Assembly: GCA_030077755.1 (NCBI GenBank)
Contig: JAQJZZ010000013.1
Coordinates: 1,736,001 to 1,800,000, forward strand
Length of the DNA: 64,000 bases
Direction: 5' to 3'
Source: Filosporella fistucella
Lineage: Eukaryota; Ascomycota; Leotiomycetes; Helotiales
Every line of letters begins with the position of its first letter. The first letter of the stretch is position 1. The notes below the pieces were generated by a model. The model was given only the letters and a program-made list of their open reading frames with translations, did no database searches and was not told the origin of the DNA. Shown one piece after another: positions 21,206-32,815 of this stretch. The translations under genes and the position numbers were made by a program.

Positions 21206-22209
21206 CTGCGTCATTCAAACCACTCCAATCGTCCCATAAAGCACTGTACGAACACGATAACGATATATCTCTCACTTTTTTCAACCGCCACCTCGTTCTT
21301 CGGCCAATAAACAGTTTCTCGTATGTTCCTCGCGCTTCTCGCTTTCATGCGTTTCTCCACACCTCTCCTAAATGGTTTGGCTTCGTGCGACTATTTTAGA
21401 TCGCTGAGCAAACTTGGAGAGGAGGATCGTACCTCAAACGTATGGTAGATGGCGACAGCAGTATAATGTTGAGATCTGGACAAGAAACTATTGGCTTGGA
21501 GTTGTTCTACTACACTACAGACATGAATCGTGCGACTGAAGCTCGCTGGTCATGTTGAAGATCTCATTACATCTCACCTATTACATCTCAGTCAAATGGA
21601 TTGGAGAGGAAATGGAGGATGAAGGAAATGGTATCTTGGAAAGTCGATGTGTATGGTGCTAGTTTGAAGAAGTTCTATTTGCTCTGTTACTCTTTGCGAC
21701 ACAAGATCGCTGGTGACGTTGAGAATCATTAGACTTCGCATCTAGCAAGAAAGCTTGGCGAAATTGGGAACGCAAAGGAAAATTACGTGATAGATAGCAA
21801 TGAATGCTACCTAGGACAAAACTACCTTCTTAGTGACATCAAATTTGTGATATTCTGACTCATCCCACGACTAAATTAAACAGACTGTAACCCTTCGTGC
21901 GCTTGTATTTTGTGTGCAAATAAAAGTCAAGATTCATGTGGGAACTCAATTGATACCCGAAAAATGAATTAGAACAGGAATTTCAACATTAATCGCTGGT
22001 GCGTCTCTGTATTCAAAAAGAACTCTGAGTGCTAAAACTATGACAATATTTTCCCACTACAAGACGTCTTCCCCTGCCATCCACCCAAAGAGAAAAAACA
22101 ACAACAACAAGATCCTACATCGATCATCGAGCTGTGCCATCTCATCATCGACGTCTCTTACCAATCATAACCAGCAGCCTCAAGTCTAAGTCCCATACCC
22201 TACATCGAG
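21206..22209. other. Intergenic stretch, 1.0 kb
   Basis: 3' region of the FG-motif gene and 5' leader of the next locus (CAACAACAACAAG just before it). No further gene is seen. Confidence 0.5.
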
Positions 22210-24005
22210 ATGGCTGAACTCGTGGGAAACACAGATCACCCATCTATCCAGCCTCACGATGTGGCGGATGATCAAACCGTGGTGGTTGGGTCAACTGAGT
22301 ATGCTGCGGGAGAACACATCAAATCATATCTATCATTCTTCAGTGATGTGGCATTTGGAAATGTTGTGGGTCTCGTGGATCACTGGCATGATCGAGCTGA
22401 AGCAGAGGAGCAATATGCGAAGATGAGCGATCGTCAGAAGGATGTTTTGCGAGATCTTACAGACAAGCATAGTGCTACCGCAATGGAACCTTCGGCCCAG
22501 AGATCCTCTCTCTCGCGAAGGCGGAGTTTTACACTCAAGAGACACACGAAGCTCCATGTTTGAAAGAAAAATCATGCCAGCAGAAGTTGGAGGCATTCTC
22601 CGAAAGGACCCAACCTAAGAACACCTATATCCCTGACTCCCGCGATGACCTTCCAACTGGTGCAAGGCCGTTCACCAATAGCTCTGCCAATACATGGGAC
22701 GCACGGGCACCTACAGGCCAGATTCCTTTACGAAATCCAACTCCCAACCAAGTCTTTCCAAATGGCCCTGGGCTCATATCACGAGCAGATGCCGTCATTG
22801 AAATACTTGAAAATGATAGGACAACTCGGATAGGACGTCGACAAACTAGTAAGAAACCATCATCGATTGGCGCTTCAATGCAAAACTCGCAATCGAGTCT
22901 TGCACCCCTAGATAAGAAGGTGTTTTTGCATCCGAAGCTATTTCAAAGTGCAAAAAACCTCGATCGTCCAAAATCTAATAGCCCTTGGGCTGATACAAGT
23001 ATGAATGTTGAGGAGGAAGCCATTAGAATCAAGAAGAGTGACGCAGCTTTCATATCCGAGAGAAGACTTGGCAAAGCATTCATATCCAATGAGCAGGTAG
23101 GTCAACCTTATTGTCTTTCCTTTGTTCCTGCTACAATGTATGGAATTGACATTGGTGAGCTCCAGGCTGAAAGCCATATTAAGCTAGGTGAGCACATCTC
23201 CATTCCCGATGGCAAACAAACGCCCGCATCCAAATTGTTTGTGTCCTCTTCAAAGGGACGAGTGACCGTTAACGCACCGACAACAGGAATTCCAATGATC
23301 GACTTACCTATTAAGATTCCTTCTATGGCTCAAGGTCTGAGTGATGCTTCGATCCCGTTTACAAGCGGATATGCGGATGATCACGAGGCGAATTTCGATA
23401 GTGAGAAAGATGCTGCGGGAGGTATGGCTTCCTTTGACTTGGCTGGTGTCAAAGGTGGAGATATCAACGTTGGGAAGGAGGAAACAGCCCAATAGGGGAT
23501 TAAGGAAGACAAGCCCGAAGAGATTTCATCAGTGCCAGATTTGTTTGCCGATCAGATTATCCAGAAAAAGAGAAACATCAATAAGGCCACCGCACGAGCT
23601 CCTCATACAAACTTTTCAAAATACGTTCAATTTGCTCATCGCCATCCTCCGCACCCTCGAAAAAGTAGCCATAAACCCAATAATCAAGCTGGTGTCACCC
23701 ATGAGGGCCTGGCAAATAATATTCGTTCCGAAAAGAGCAACACGGATCCGGTCGAGAGACGGCCATCTACATGCCCAGTGTCAGGCTCTTCAAAATCTAC
23801 AAAGCTAGAGGAGAATTCAGAAGCAAACAATAATGATGTGCTTGCAAGTCCTGAAGATTTGTTCCCACTCCCAATAGATAAGATTGAAGACTCAAAAATT
23901 GGCTATTACAGAATTATGGCGTCTTGTGAGGGGCATTTTGGTGGAGACGTTGATCATATGACCTGGAGGGAAGATACTAGAAACGACATGAGGCTTTGGA
24001 TATGA
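22210..24005 (+). pseudogene. Disrupted gene of unknown function (one frame change, one TAG)
   Basis: The first part, from MAELVGNTDHPSIQPHDVAD, is open to about 22470. A second frame continues from YRNGTFGPEILSLAKAEFYT through a Ser/Pro/Lys-rich region to a TAG at 23493. The same frame then stays open for another 510 nt (GIKEDKPEEISSVPDLFADQ onward) to 24005. The composition is similar across the breaks, so these look like one coding sequence of about 590 aa, with no domain I recognise. The first change could instead be an intron (GT near 22366 to AG at 22472), but the skipped part (DRAEAEEQYAKMSDRQKDVL) looks coding. The TAG has no good splice alternative. Either a pseudogene or a gene whose product ends at the TAG. 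Confidence 0.5.
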
Positions 24006-25516
24006 TAGTCATATCTTGGCGCAGGGGCAAGATGTTAATGCAGCTGGATTCTCTGAGAGGGTCACAGTGCAGGCGGGATCACGAGGGAACCTCAGATAGC
24101 GATGAGCATCACATTTTGGAAGTCTTGGAATAATCACTTGGGACTGGTAGTGACTTTAGTGGGTGATCAGTACATGGGAGTAACAAAATTTGATTCTTTA
24201 AATGAGCGATGCTGCACCGTGATAATAGTACATGATTATAATCTTTAGTGCAACAAAGTCAAATGATCCGAGATCTGATTGCTAAATTCCGTTTGTCTTT
24301 CGCATTATAACCCTATATAGACACCAGACTCCATGAATATGAGTTTCATTTTGATCGAAACGTTCCAACATCGAAGTTCAGTTTTCAATTTCTTGTATAC
24401 AAAGTTCCGAAGCCCTACCATGGCAGCAAGTTGCAGAATAGCGGTGCGCTCTCAATGGAAATGGAGCGCAAGACTCGGGAAGTGAAGTGGAGTATACAAA
24501 GTCGCTAAGGTAGCGCCATATAGCACCTGGTATGTCTACTTGGCTGCATATTCCGTTACTTGGACAAAAGACTTCTCGTACAATAATGGATTGGATGCCT
24601 TCCTATCTCACGATTTTTAATATGCAGTTCATACACAAATCACCTTCAAAAACGCTATTACTAAATTCCTGCGTCGCTTCTATAACACTTGAGATCGCAC
24701 TACTACAAGCAAAAGTGTAACTTTGGGGAAGCTAGTTCTGATTGGAGATCGGTTTAATCTTAACGCTAGTGAATTTGAAGAAAAGCAATCGCCATTTCTT
24801 ATCCCTAGATTGCAGTTGCGTTGCGCAAATCAAATACCACTCCTTCTACACTACCATTTTACCAATTACACAAAAGTACTTTCATCCTAATCGATACAGC
24901 AATCCAACCGCTTTCGTAATATACCTCGCCCGGACACCGTCTGAATATTCCCCTTGGCGAATTCCAGAAAGAATTTGTATTTGATTCGATTAACTTATCA
25001 CAACTCTAAAGAAGTCGATCCACGCCAGCTGAATGAAGGAAGTCGACACAGAGAGGCAAGGAACAGCAGAGACACATACATACAACAACATTCTTCCAAC
25101 TCTTCCGAGATAGATACCAAAAACTTGACAAAGTCGCGTACAAGCTAGATCACAGAGCCAAAATCAGCGAGATGAAGGCACTCAGCGCAATTGTGATTTC
25201 CTGAAGGCTGTCAATCTCGCTAAGCCAAGTGAAGAGCATGCCCTCTGTGCGGTACTTGGAAAAGTTGCAGAACATAATCCTTGTCCAAAGACATCCCCCC
25301 CCCCTTCCCATCCAAAATCTTCTGCAAAAACATTCAACACTACCCGAAGAGGAAAATCAGAACGTCTTAGGTCCCAGTCCTAGGAGTGTATAGACACAGA
25401 AATTGAGAGAAAGCACTTCTTCATCGATATTGGGAGGTTAAGACATCGTGTATCAAAGAAGTATGGCACTTCCAAAGCGAGAAATGCGCAGAAAGATGGA
25501 AAAAACTGTGATCAGG
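24006..25516. other. Intergenic stretch, 1.5 kb
   Basis: Short frames only. A C10 run lies near 25296. I see no gene, RNA gene or mobile element. Confidence 0.5.
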
Positions 25517-26098
25517 ACTAGATCTGGTGACAAGGAGGGACGAAAAAATAATTTGAATGATGGTCAAGCGAGCTCGTCGTACCTGCTGCTGGCGGTAGCA
25601 TATTTGTCCTTCTGGGTTATCTTCAGGGGCTTTCTTTTTCCTGCGCAGTCTAGCCAAATGGGCATTTAGACCCGGACTGTAAAGGCATTGTGAGAGTTTA
25701 GTTCACTGCCAGCGTTTGGACTTTGCTCCAAGAAATTTTATTGAATTTTACCTTTTGAGCTTACATCTGAGGCGAGGAAACTGGCGATCGAAGCCACCGA
25801 ACTGATCTCCTTGTACTGCTATTCAAGTGTGAGAAAAAGCCATCGTATAATTATAGACCTCGTCTTTGATATTGCCAGCTCCTTATTTTGAACAGACAGT
25901 TCGCTTCCCAAAGCGGTGAATTTGATCAATAAGTTGCGATACTCTTAGCGCAACTTACTGCCGCGCCTCTTCTTGTTTACATTAATACTCCACAGCATAC
26001 TTGACTGACCTGTTACTTTCATAACAAAGATTCTGTTGAAGTCTAAAATTCAAATTGAGAGACGTGCCTATTTTGACTTGAACAGCTTCATCAGGCAT
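25517..26098 (-). CDS. Weak candidate: small multi-exon gene
   Basis: Starting at an ATG that reads MPDEAVQVKIGTSLNLNFRL, open segments can be linked through GT-AG introns: a segment with KFTALGSELSVQNKELAISK (about 25870-25950), one near 25770-25810, and a basic segment LNAHLARLRRKKKAPEDNPE (about 25590-25665), ending QQQ-I-stop at 25517-25519. The gene would diverge from the basic protein gene at 26221. Exon limits are uncertain and no family is recognised; the composition change from segment to segment is my main doubt. Confidence 0.25.
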
Positions 26099-26220
26099 AA
26101 AAATCCTTCTGAACTGTAAGTTGATTAACAAACCTTTACTACATTTCATTTGACTTCTGCTCCATTGAGTTTTCTGACATATCACAAAGTCACTCAGGCT
26201 CGTACCGAAATCTCTTCAAA

Positions 26221-27063
26221 ATGCCTGCCCAGAGAGAGAACAGGGCTCCACATATGCCTAGATCAAGTCGAGACGGAGGCTTGGCATCAAGTTTTGGAAC
26301 GGCAACAGCAAGAGCTTCAAAAATTCAAAAGAAGAAGTCGAAGTCTGCACCAATTTTTCCTGGCATAAAGGAGAGTGATTGGTTTCGGTACGAACCGGAA
26401 TATGTGGAGCCTCCACTATCGCCTCGACCTTATAAGAGCAAGCTCTATGTGCCAAGTCCTGAGGATATGACCGGACTTCTAGCCCCGTACGCTCCTACGA
26501 AGCTCAGAGCAGATGCTGAGCTAGGTGAAACTCTTGAAAAGGTTGCCAGGGAGCATCCGTTTCCAGAAGAAATATCGTCCATGCTGCCAACTTCAAGAAG
26601 ATCTGTTCGCGTCGCGGCGCGTGATCGCAAAAAGGAGACAACCGCCGAGATCGAGAAGAAGAACTTCATTCACAGGAAGAGGGAGCTCACATATACTGGC
26701 TCTAAGACAAAGGACATGCCTAAAGTGACAAAACGGGGCAAGGCGCCCAAAATAATTACCAATACCCATACGGCTTTGAGATCCAAGAAGACGGATAAAG
26801 TGACAAAAGACAATGAACGAGAAGAATCACCTAGCTTGTTCGTTCCTGGATCGCAATCTCAAGAGGAGGTAAGTTTGCAAAAGATTAATAGTGACCCATC
26901 TAACATGCCACCAGGAAATAGGAGAGCCTAGCAAGAAACTTACAGGTGTGACCGATAATTTTTCGTCAGGCTTGGTTTTCCGAACCAAGGTAGGTGTCAA
27001 CTCTAGGCATGACGTGGTGACACTAATGAAATATTACAGAAAAATTTAAAGACAGGATGCTAG
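26221..27063 (+). CDS. Basic, probably nuclear protein of unknown function
   Basis: Three exons, 26221-26868, 26915-26989 and 27040-27063, encode 248 aa, with donors GTAAGT and GTAGGT and in-frame joints. The protein starts MPAQRENRAPHMPRSSRDGG, is rich in Lys, Arg and Ser, and has several short basic clusters (KIQKKKSKS, RRSVRVAARDRKKE, KVTKRGKAPK) that could serve as nuclear localisation signals or contact nucleic acid. It ends SSGLVFRTKKNLKTGC. Unspliced reading would end early at 26931 with a different tail. No domain is recognised. An ordered region may lie at about 45-110 (ESDWFRYEPEYVEPPLSPRP and after). Confidence 0.65.
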
Positions 27064-29396
27064 AGAGATAACTAGTCACGACAATCTCTGGTATGTCTGC
27101 TCCTCAGTCAACTCGAACGAAGAAGCCGACAATGAATAATGGATCTTTTTGATCTATCAATTGGGTTGACGTGGAACTACCTGGTTTCTATCTAGTTTTC
27201 CTGTTTTTATTCCACTTGTTCATTCTCTCTTTCATAATTTCATCCATCATCAAGAGGAGTTTCTTCAGTGGCGGGCGAAATGTATCTGAGATCTTGTCAC
27301 CAGGTCTCGCACATCCGCAAGTTGGATGTATCGCAGAATAGAACAGTGTGAAAGATTATGAAGGAAGTGTCGAATTTTGGCATATCTGCTGGGGTTTTTT
27401 CTATGGCAGAGTTGATGAACATGGCTGTACTAAATGAGCATGTTGCAATGGCTGTCCTTCTCTGTTTGGCGTTTTTCCGGTGTTTGGTGGCATAGTTTTT
27501 CTTTATAGACGGGTTTTGAGATCATTTTTGTCTTTGGTGGTAGCGGAATGAACTATGTGATCTTTAACACGTACAATAATAAAAAGTGATAAAACCGGTG
27601 GCAACTCAGAGATGCACTTGCTGAGGTTGAAAGTGGGGATCAGGGGCTCGCTAATTTCCTCGCTTCATTAGACGGAAGGTGGTCCTCGTGTCACTGAGGA
27701 AGGAAAGTACAATCTGGATGAGTTATACTGCAGAGAAGTATGTACTGATAAGATCTAGAGGTGATCTTTATGGTAGAATTGCTGAGATACAGGATGATCT
27801 TCAAATAATCTTGAGCATAATATTCCACTATAAAATCCTTGAAATGCAAGCTGGATTGCTGTTGAAATATCTCCATCTCCGCATTTAAAATACTAAGAGG
27901 TACTATGGCTTCAGGAATATATTCTCGTATAAGGGAAATTTGATTTAAAATAGCACAAGGTGGTTTGGGGGCAGAGTTTGCCTCACTCTAAGAGAATGGT
28001 ATCGAGCGACGTTCAGGTGGCTTTCTTGACGTCCGTCAATTGGCATTGGTCACAGGCTAACACCGGATCATGATAAAATAGGTGTCACTATCATGTAAAG
28101 TTGCCAGATACAAAATGGTGGGGCACAATTGATAACATAGCCTCCCCCACAGACTGGCAATCAGCAGTCGGGTGATAGCTGGCTTGCGCAGGGCAGCCTA
28201 CCTAGTCCAAGCCCTATCAGAGATACGAAAGCGGGATTCCAAGGAATGCAACTCGCTCATCGTGTTGCATCCTTGTCGTGAGATGCAAGGTTGATCTAAC
28301 AGCTATTTCGATCACTTTAGCGGACGCCGCTCTACCAATATGTTGAGACTCAGGTATTGCCGTCATCTAATCTTAAGCATTTATTCGATTTGAAAGGTTT
28401 TTAAGATTTTTATTCTCCCTCACGATGTAAGAAATGGAGAAATTCTTGCAACGTGTAGAAGTATCCACGATCCGCTGAATCGACTGCTGAAATAACTGTC
28501 AAACAATATTGTTAGAAGGTTTAATGCCTAGTAATCGCCGACGACCCCGAGACAGCCTTACATGGTGAGCGGTTATCTCCTATACATGCACTTGAATACT
28601 TAAACCTAGAGAACCCTCGATCATCTTCTTTGACTGTACCCTTTATTGACCGACAAAAACTATTGTATGCTGTGATACCAATTCCTTGTGAATATGCAGA
28701 CAGCTTCCTGTGATCTTGAAGCTTGCCCTACAGGTGAATTACGTGAAGCGAAATTGGGTCTTCGTCGATGCCGGCTTTCACTTTGGGGTGGAAAGAAATC
28801 AGTGGGTGAATGAAGGCGACAATAAAATCCCAACTGAATATCGTCCATAGGATCAGAACAATGTGGAAGCAGAACAGCCTGATAAAAGTTCTGCGGTTGT
28901 CCAGCGAAGATATTCTATTTGGTCACCTTCGCACATTCTCAAATGTTTGTTTCAATCTGGCCATGCGATCTTTTGTATTAAACTTAACTACTCAGGGCTT
29001 GCCGGCGCAGTGGATAGGGAGCCAGTCCAAAGAGCACAGCCTCCAGCTCCACGGCTTCCAGCTCCATACTTTCAAGAATATCTTGTGGCGCTTACATCTC
29101 GTGAGTTATCCGGAACCGAAATTTCGTCATCCGTCTATACATGGTATGTGGATTTCTTGGAAGCCAGAATTATGGAAGCTTGGAATCTACTGTTTCGTCA
29201 TGTATTGGTTCGAAGCAGTTCCGTGACTCAAATAGATTCTTCAACCCAGAGTGGCCAGATACAGGATGGTGTAGATATTCCAGCTGCCATCAAGATGAAG
29301 AAAATTATCATTCTACAGTTTCGCAAAGCAAACACAGACTGTACGCCTCATTTACCCTTGTTCTCCCATTTGCGCTTGTATATAATGTCTCTTATA
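27064..29396. other. Long stretch without a supported gene
   Basis: 2.3 kb. The longest open frame here, 225 aa at 28863-29540 on the plus strand, has mixed composition, no domain and partly overlaps the opposite-strand TPR-tail relic, so it is not called. The stretch may include eroded gene remains. Confidence 0.45.
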
Positions 29397-29660
29397 TTAT
29401 GCAATAATCTCAACCCCTTCGTTGAGTGTGAATACCACTCCTCCCTCACCACTCGCTGTCAGCTTCTTTCGCGCTATTTCAGCTCGAATACGCATCTCAT
29501 TTGCCTCTTTGCGATATTGTCCCAACGGATCGCTGTCTAACACCACAGATGTTTTCCACAATATCCGCACCATTGTTCCATCATCTAGAGTCGGGCCTCG
29601 AAGGTCGACATCGGTGTTAGCTCCACCGAATTCAAGCCCTTCCGCACCATCATACCTCAC
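29397..29660 (-). pseudogene. Relic of the C-terminal end of an NB-ARC/TPR-type protein gene
   Basis: An 87-aa frame ending DSDPLGQYRKEANEMRIRAE followed by IARKKLTASGEGGVVFTLNE and a stop nine codons later. This charged tail, with the block ...GEGG(V/L)(V/P)F..., is what I know from the C-terminal part of fungal tetratricopeptide proteins linked to NB-ARC domains. Nothing upstream on the minus strand continues it, so only the 3' end remains. The assignment rests on one remembered motif and is tentative. Confidence 0.35.
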
Positions 29661-30099
29661 TTTGCAAGGCGGGTGTGAAGGTGAAACTTTATTGAACTAG
29701 TCGATTTGCTACACGTTTTTGTGCTGCACCTAATAAGTGTCACGAAGAGTAGACAACCACTTGTGGTGTGCAATGCTTCTGATTCAAATATGGACGACAC
29801 TTCGCCTATCACGAAGCTACAGTAGAGTCGCCCCTTGAAACCGGCTCTGCATTTACATCGACATATTGGAGTTTTTTCGGAATGAAGAGAGAGATAGTAA
29901 ATTGCAAAGAGACTTTTATAATATAATAGTCTAATACATTCGATGATTCAAACGTCCGGCAGTCATTGACGCCTCCTGGGCAATGCAACCCGAGAGATAC
30001 TTGACACTCATCAGGTGATTTATTGACAGTTCTTCCCATTCCAGGTTCTCTACAACATTTGCTATGGCCTTTAAATCTCAATACTGCCTTGGATAGTTC
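29661..30099. other. 3' flank of AsaB-like gene 1
   Basis: No gene seen. It contains the 3' region of the minus-strand hydroxylase gene. Confidence 0.5.
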
Positions 30100-31128
30100 T
30101 CATTCAGTCGTAATCACGATAGTTCTCGTTTCAATTGACTCCCGCGGTGTCGCACCGGCTGGACATCTCGAGTTGGCGAATGAGACGTGAGGGCAAACTG
30201 CAATATTCATGTCAGCAATTCAACTCACAAGGAAATAGAAGACTGATGTACATCGAGCATGGTTTCCAGATCTCGTGTCATAACTGACAAATAAGAATAG
30301 CTCTGCTGGAGTTTGTTTCTCCAGCCAGAACCATTTATGGTTCGGATTATATGTCACGTAGTACACTTCTCCAACATTATCTGGAACGATACGGTCTGCA
30401 GCTACAAGATCATCTACAGCAACGGAGCGCATATCGAGCAGTGCGAGAGGTCGATCCTCTAATTCGGGTATAAGTGTTCTCCATGTGCTTCGAACAGGTT
30501 TCAGTCTCAATTCCCATTGCAACTAATTCCTTGATGAACAGCACTTACTTGATGATTCGAACACGTGAATGAGGCTTCAAGAACAGTTTTTTCTCCTCTG
30601 TGGATAAGTATCGTTTGATAACATCGGGTCCAGATTTGTAAGTGATATCTTTTGCTTTCTGTCAGCACTCTTCCTAAGCTGGTTATTGAGTAACGCACCG
30701 ACGTGGGCACCACGAGCTGGGCCTTCCTTTAGAAGTGGATCATTGAGATCATATTCTTCCCGAGCAAAGGCCGTGTTACTTCGAAGACGAGCATCATAAC
30801 AATAAGTAAACACGGCACCAAGCGTATCTCTCAGAAAAGATGCTGTTTCTTGCTTATACTGCTGAATTTGTTCGACGGTTTCAAACTGCAGCGACTTTGG
30901 AGTGTGAGAAGCAACTTGAAATCCGCAAATCTCGAGCTTTGGAGGTTCTTCTTCTTCCCGGATATCATGGAATCGAATTTTACGATGAGTTTCCCATTCT
31001 AGATTGCTTGTCGTGGCGCTGTCGGGATCAAATCCGTCTTGGGGTGGCAACAAACAGAAATATGGTTTGTGCTTTTTATATAGTTCTAAGTCTTTCAGAT
31101 ACTCAACATCCCCCTCAACACTCGGCAT
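30100..31128 (-). CDS. AsaB/CmcJ-like hydroxylase or desaturase, copy 1
   Basis: Four exons: 30699-31128, 30549-30654, 30252-30487 and 30100-30197, giving 289 aa. The N-terminal part reads MPSVEGDVEYLKDLELYKKH with PYFCLLPPQDGFDPDSATTS. The conserved core of the family follows: KEGPARGAHV, RYLSTEEKKLFLKPHSRVRI, NTWRTLIPELEDRPLALLD, VPDNVGEVYYVTYNPNHKWF and the end HARFCPHVSFAN ... TPRESIETRTIVIT. This matches the AsaB / CmcJ (GA4 desaturase-like) family, oxidases that hydroxylate secondary metabolites in the cytosol. The substrate is unknown. The gene diverges from a 78-aa gene and has a paralogue at 45.1 kb with matching first (430 nt) and last (98 nt) coding exons. No disruption is seen. 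Confidence 0.85.
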
Positions 31129-31857
31129 CTTTGGACGATGTTCCGTTGGAGAAAGTAAGATATCTATGAGGATATGAAATACAGAGTGGTAGGGTGGTAG
31201 GTTTAATGATCAATGTCATACGCTCAGTGGCATTGAGGAAAATGTACGTTAGGCAAAAAGAGGCACTCGATGAATTACGGCGCGCCTAAAAACTGCGAAA
31301 TATTTGGAACATAATTACCACCAGATTATGCCTCTTCTGAACAAACCTATCTATCAAGGTAGGGATTAATCTGTGTCTGGACCGGTACCACTCAAAGCAG
31401 TAAGTGTAACAGTTGGTAGAAGGGAGGTGATGTCTGGCACAATATCCAACCAATCCACCCCCACATGGCACCCTTCACGATAAAGTGACGGAATATGTGT
31501 TCCGATGCATATGCAAGTGTGTCACATTCGCCTTTTCCAGTTGATCTCCATGGCCGCTTTTGGAGGGCTTGTTGACACTGCTGCAGGAATGCCGATTTAC
31601 TATCTGGCGGCAGTTCTCCATGAACTGATCCCGTGTGTCACTTATATATAGAGTATTAGTGGCCCTATGATATCAAAACGCCAGCGGCATTTTCGCATAG
31701 ACCTTGCACAATCTTTCAGTCACCAAGTAGGTTCCCCGTTGATGATAACCACACAGACACTCTTTCTTGGCCTGCTCACTTGAATACAACCTTATTCTTA
31801 CCAGCCATCCAGCTGATTTACTCCAGCTACATCTAACTCACCCGGAGCTATATCAAA
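31129..31857. promoter_or_regulatory. Divergent promoter region, AsaB-like gene 1 and small gene
   Basis: 729 bp between divergent start codons. No coding frame is supported. Specific control sites are not resolved. Confidence 0.4.
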
Positions 31858-32207
31858 ATGGATTCTTCCCCAGACACTCCTAACGTGCGTGTCTACCCGT
31901 TTCATAGGAAGACGAAGCTAAATTAACGGCAGTCTGTCCGCTCTCAATCTCCAGTGGGAAGTGTTCACGACTTCTTCAAAGATGTCAGCGCGAACGGCTT
32001 CCCATCTGCGGATAAGGAACAGGCCAAGGCGCAACCTTGGAAGGAGCTATACACTCCCCAGCCGCCATCAGCGGATGGGAAACTGATTGTTGCGTGCCCC
32101 AAGAAGGCAGATTTTGGTAAGTAAATTGTCTCATGGCATCGGTGTTGTTCGAAAATGTCGATTATTGACGGAATATGTCAGGAAGCAATAATCTCGGAGG
32201 CTACTGA
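31858..32207 (+). CDS. Small 78-aa protein of unknown function, three exons
   Basis: Exons 31858-31884, 31933-32116 and 32182-32207 join in frame with donors GTGCGT and GTAAGT and acceptors CAG. The product starts MDSSPDTPNSVRSQSPVGSV, includes HDFFKDVSANGFPSADKEQA and QPWKELYTPQPPSADGKLIV, and ends CPKKADFGSNNLGGY. It is hydrophilic, with no signal peptide and no membrane segment. The start codon has a strong context (TCAAAATGG). Two well-placed introns and a clean reading frame of this length argue for a real gene even though the exons are too short to stand out alone. No family name is known to me. Confidence 0.7.
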
Positions 32208-32815
32208 GGAGTGGTGATGTGGAGGATGGAGATTTGGAGGTTTCGTAACTTGAGATCCGGCGATGGTTTGAGGTTGGGATTTGCAGTCTTGAATGTCTCT
32301 AGTTTGTTCCCGTAGGATGTTGTTTGCAATAACAAGCCACTATTGAAAAAAATTGAAACTTTGCCCCGCTCAAGGGTTTGATAAAGATAACATTGTGGTG
32401 ACTCGAATCTCGAAATTTGATTCATCGAACCGAAGGAATTTTGATGGCAAGGTCAGTTCAAAATCAGTCTTGATGCACAATTCATAACAGAATATCACAT
32501 CTGTTATCGTTAGATATTTCCAAATAGATTTTCTAATTGTATCACCTTCACAATAACTCAAATGTTGTAGCTCAAGTTCTTTGATCAGAGCCACTTTCCT
32601 ATCTACAACACATCTTCTACATGAGAATCCAGTACGCTTACTGCATGCACTCTGACGGGTAAACAATTATAAGATTTTGAATTTTGATATATTTTTTCCA
32701 ACTACCAATTTATTCGACAGAAAGAGACGTGTTATAAAAATACATGGTATCATTTAATTGTAGACCGTAAAGGTGCTGGTGGTCCGTGGCGGCGTCTTGT
32801 AAGAATTGTGATTGT
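32208..32815. other. Convergent intergenic stretch
   Basis: 3' regions of the small gene and of the decayed gene to its right. A/T-rich, no gene seen. Confidence 0.5.

Noticed and set aside
28863..29540. 225-codon open frame on the plus strand
   Set aside because: No domain, mixed composition, another overlapping frame of similar length, and conflict with the opposite-strand relic.
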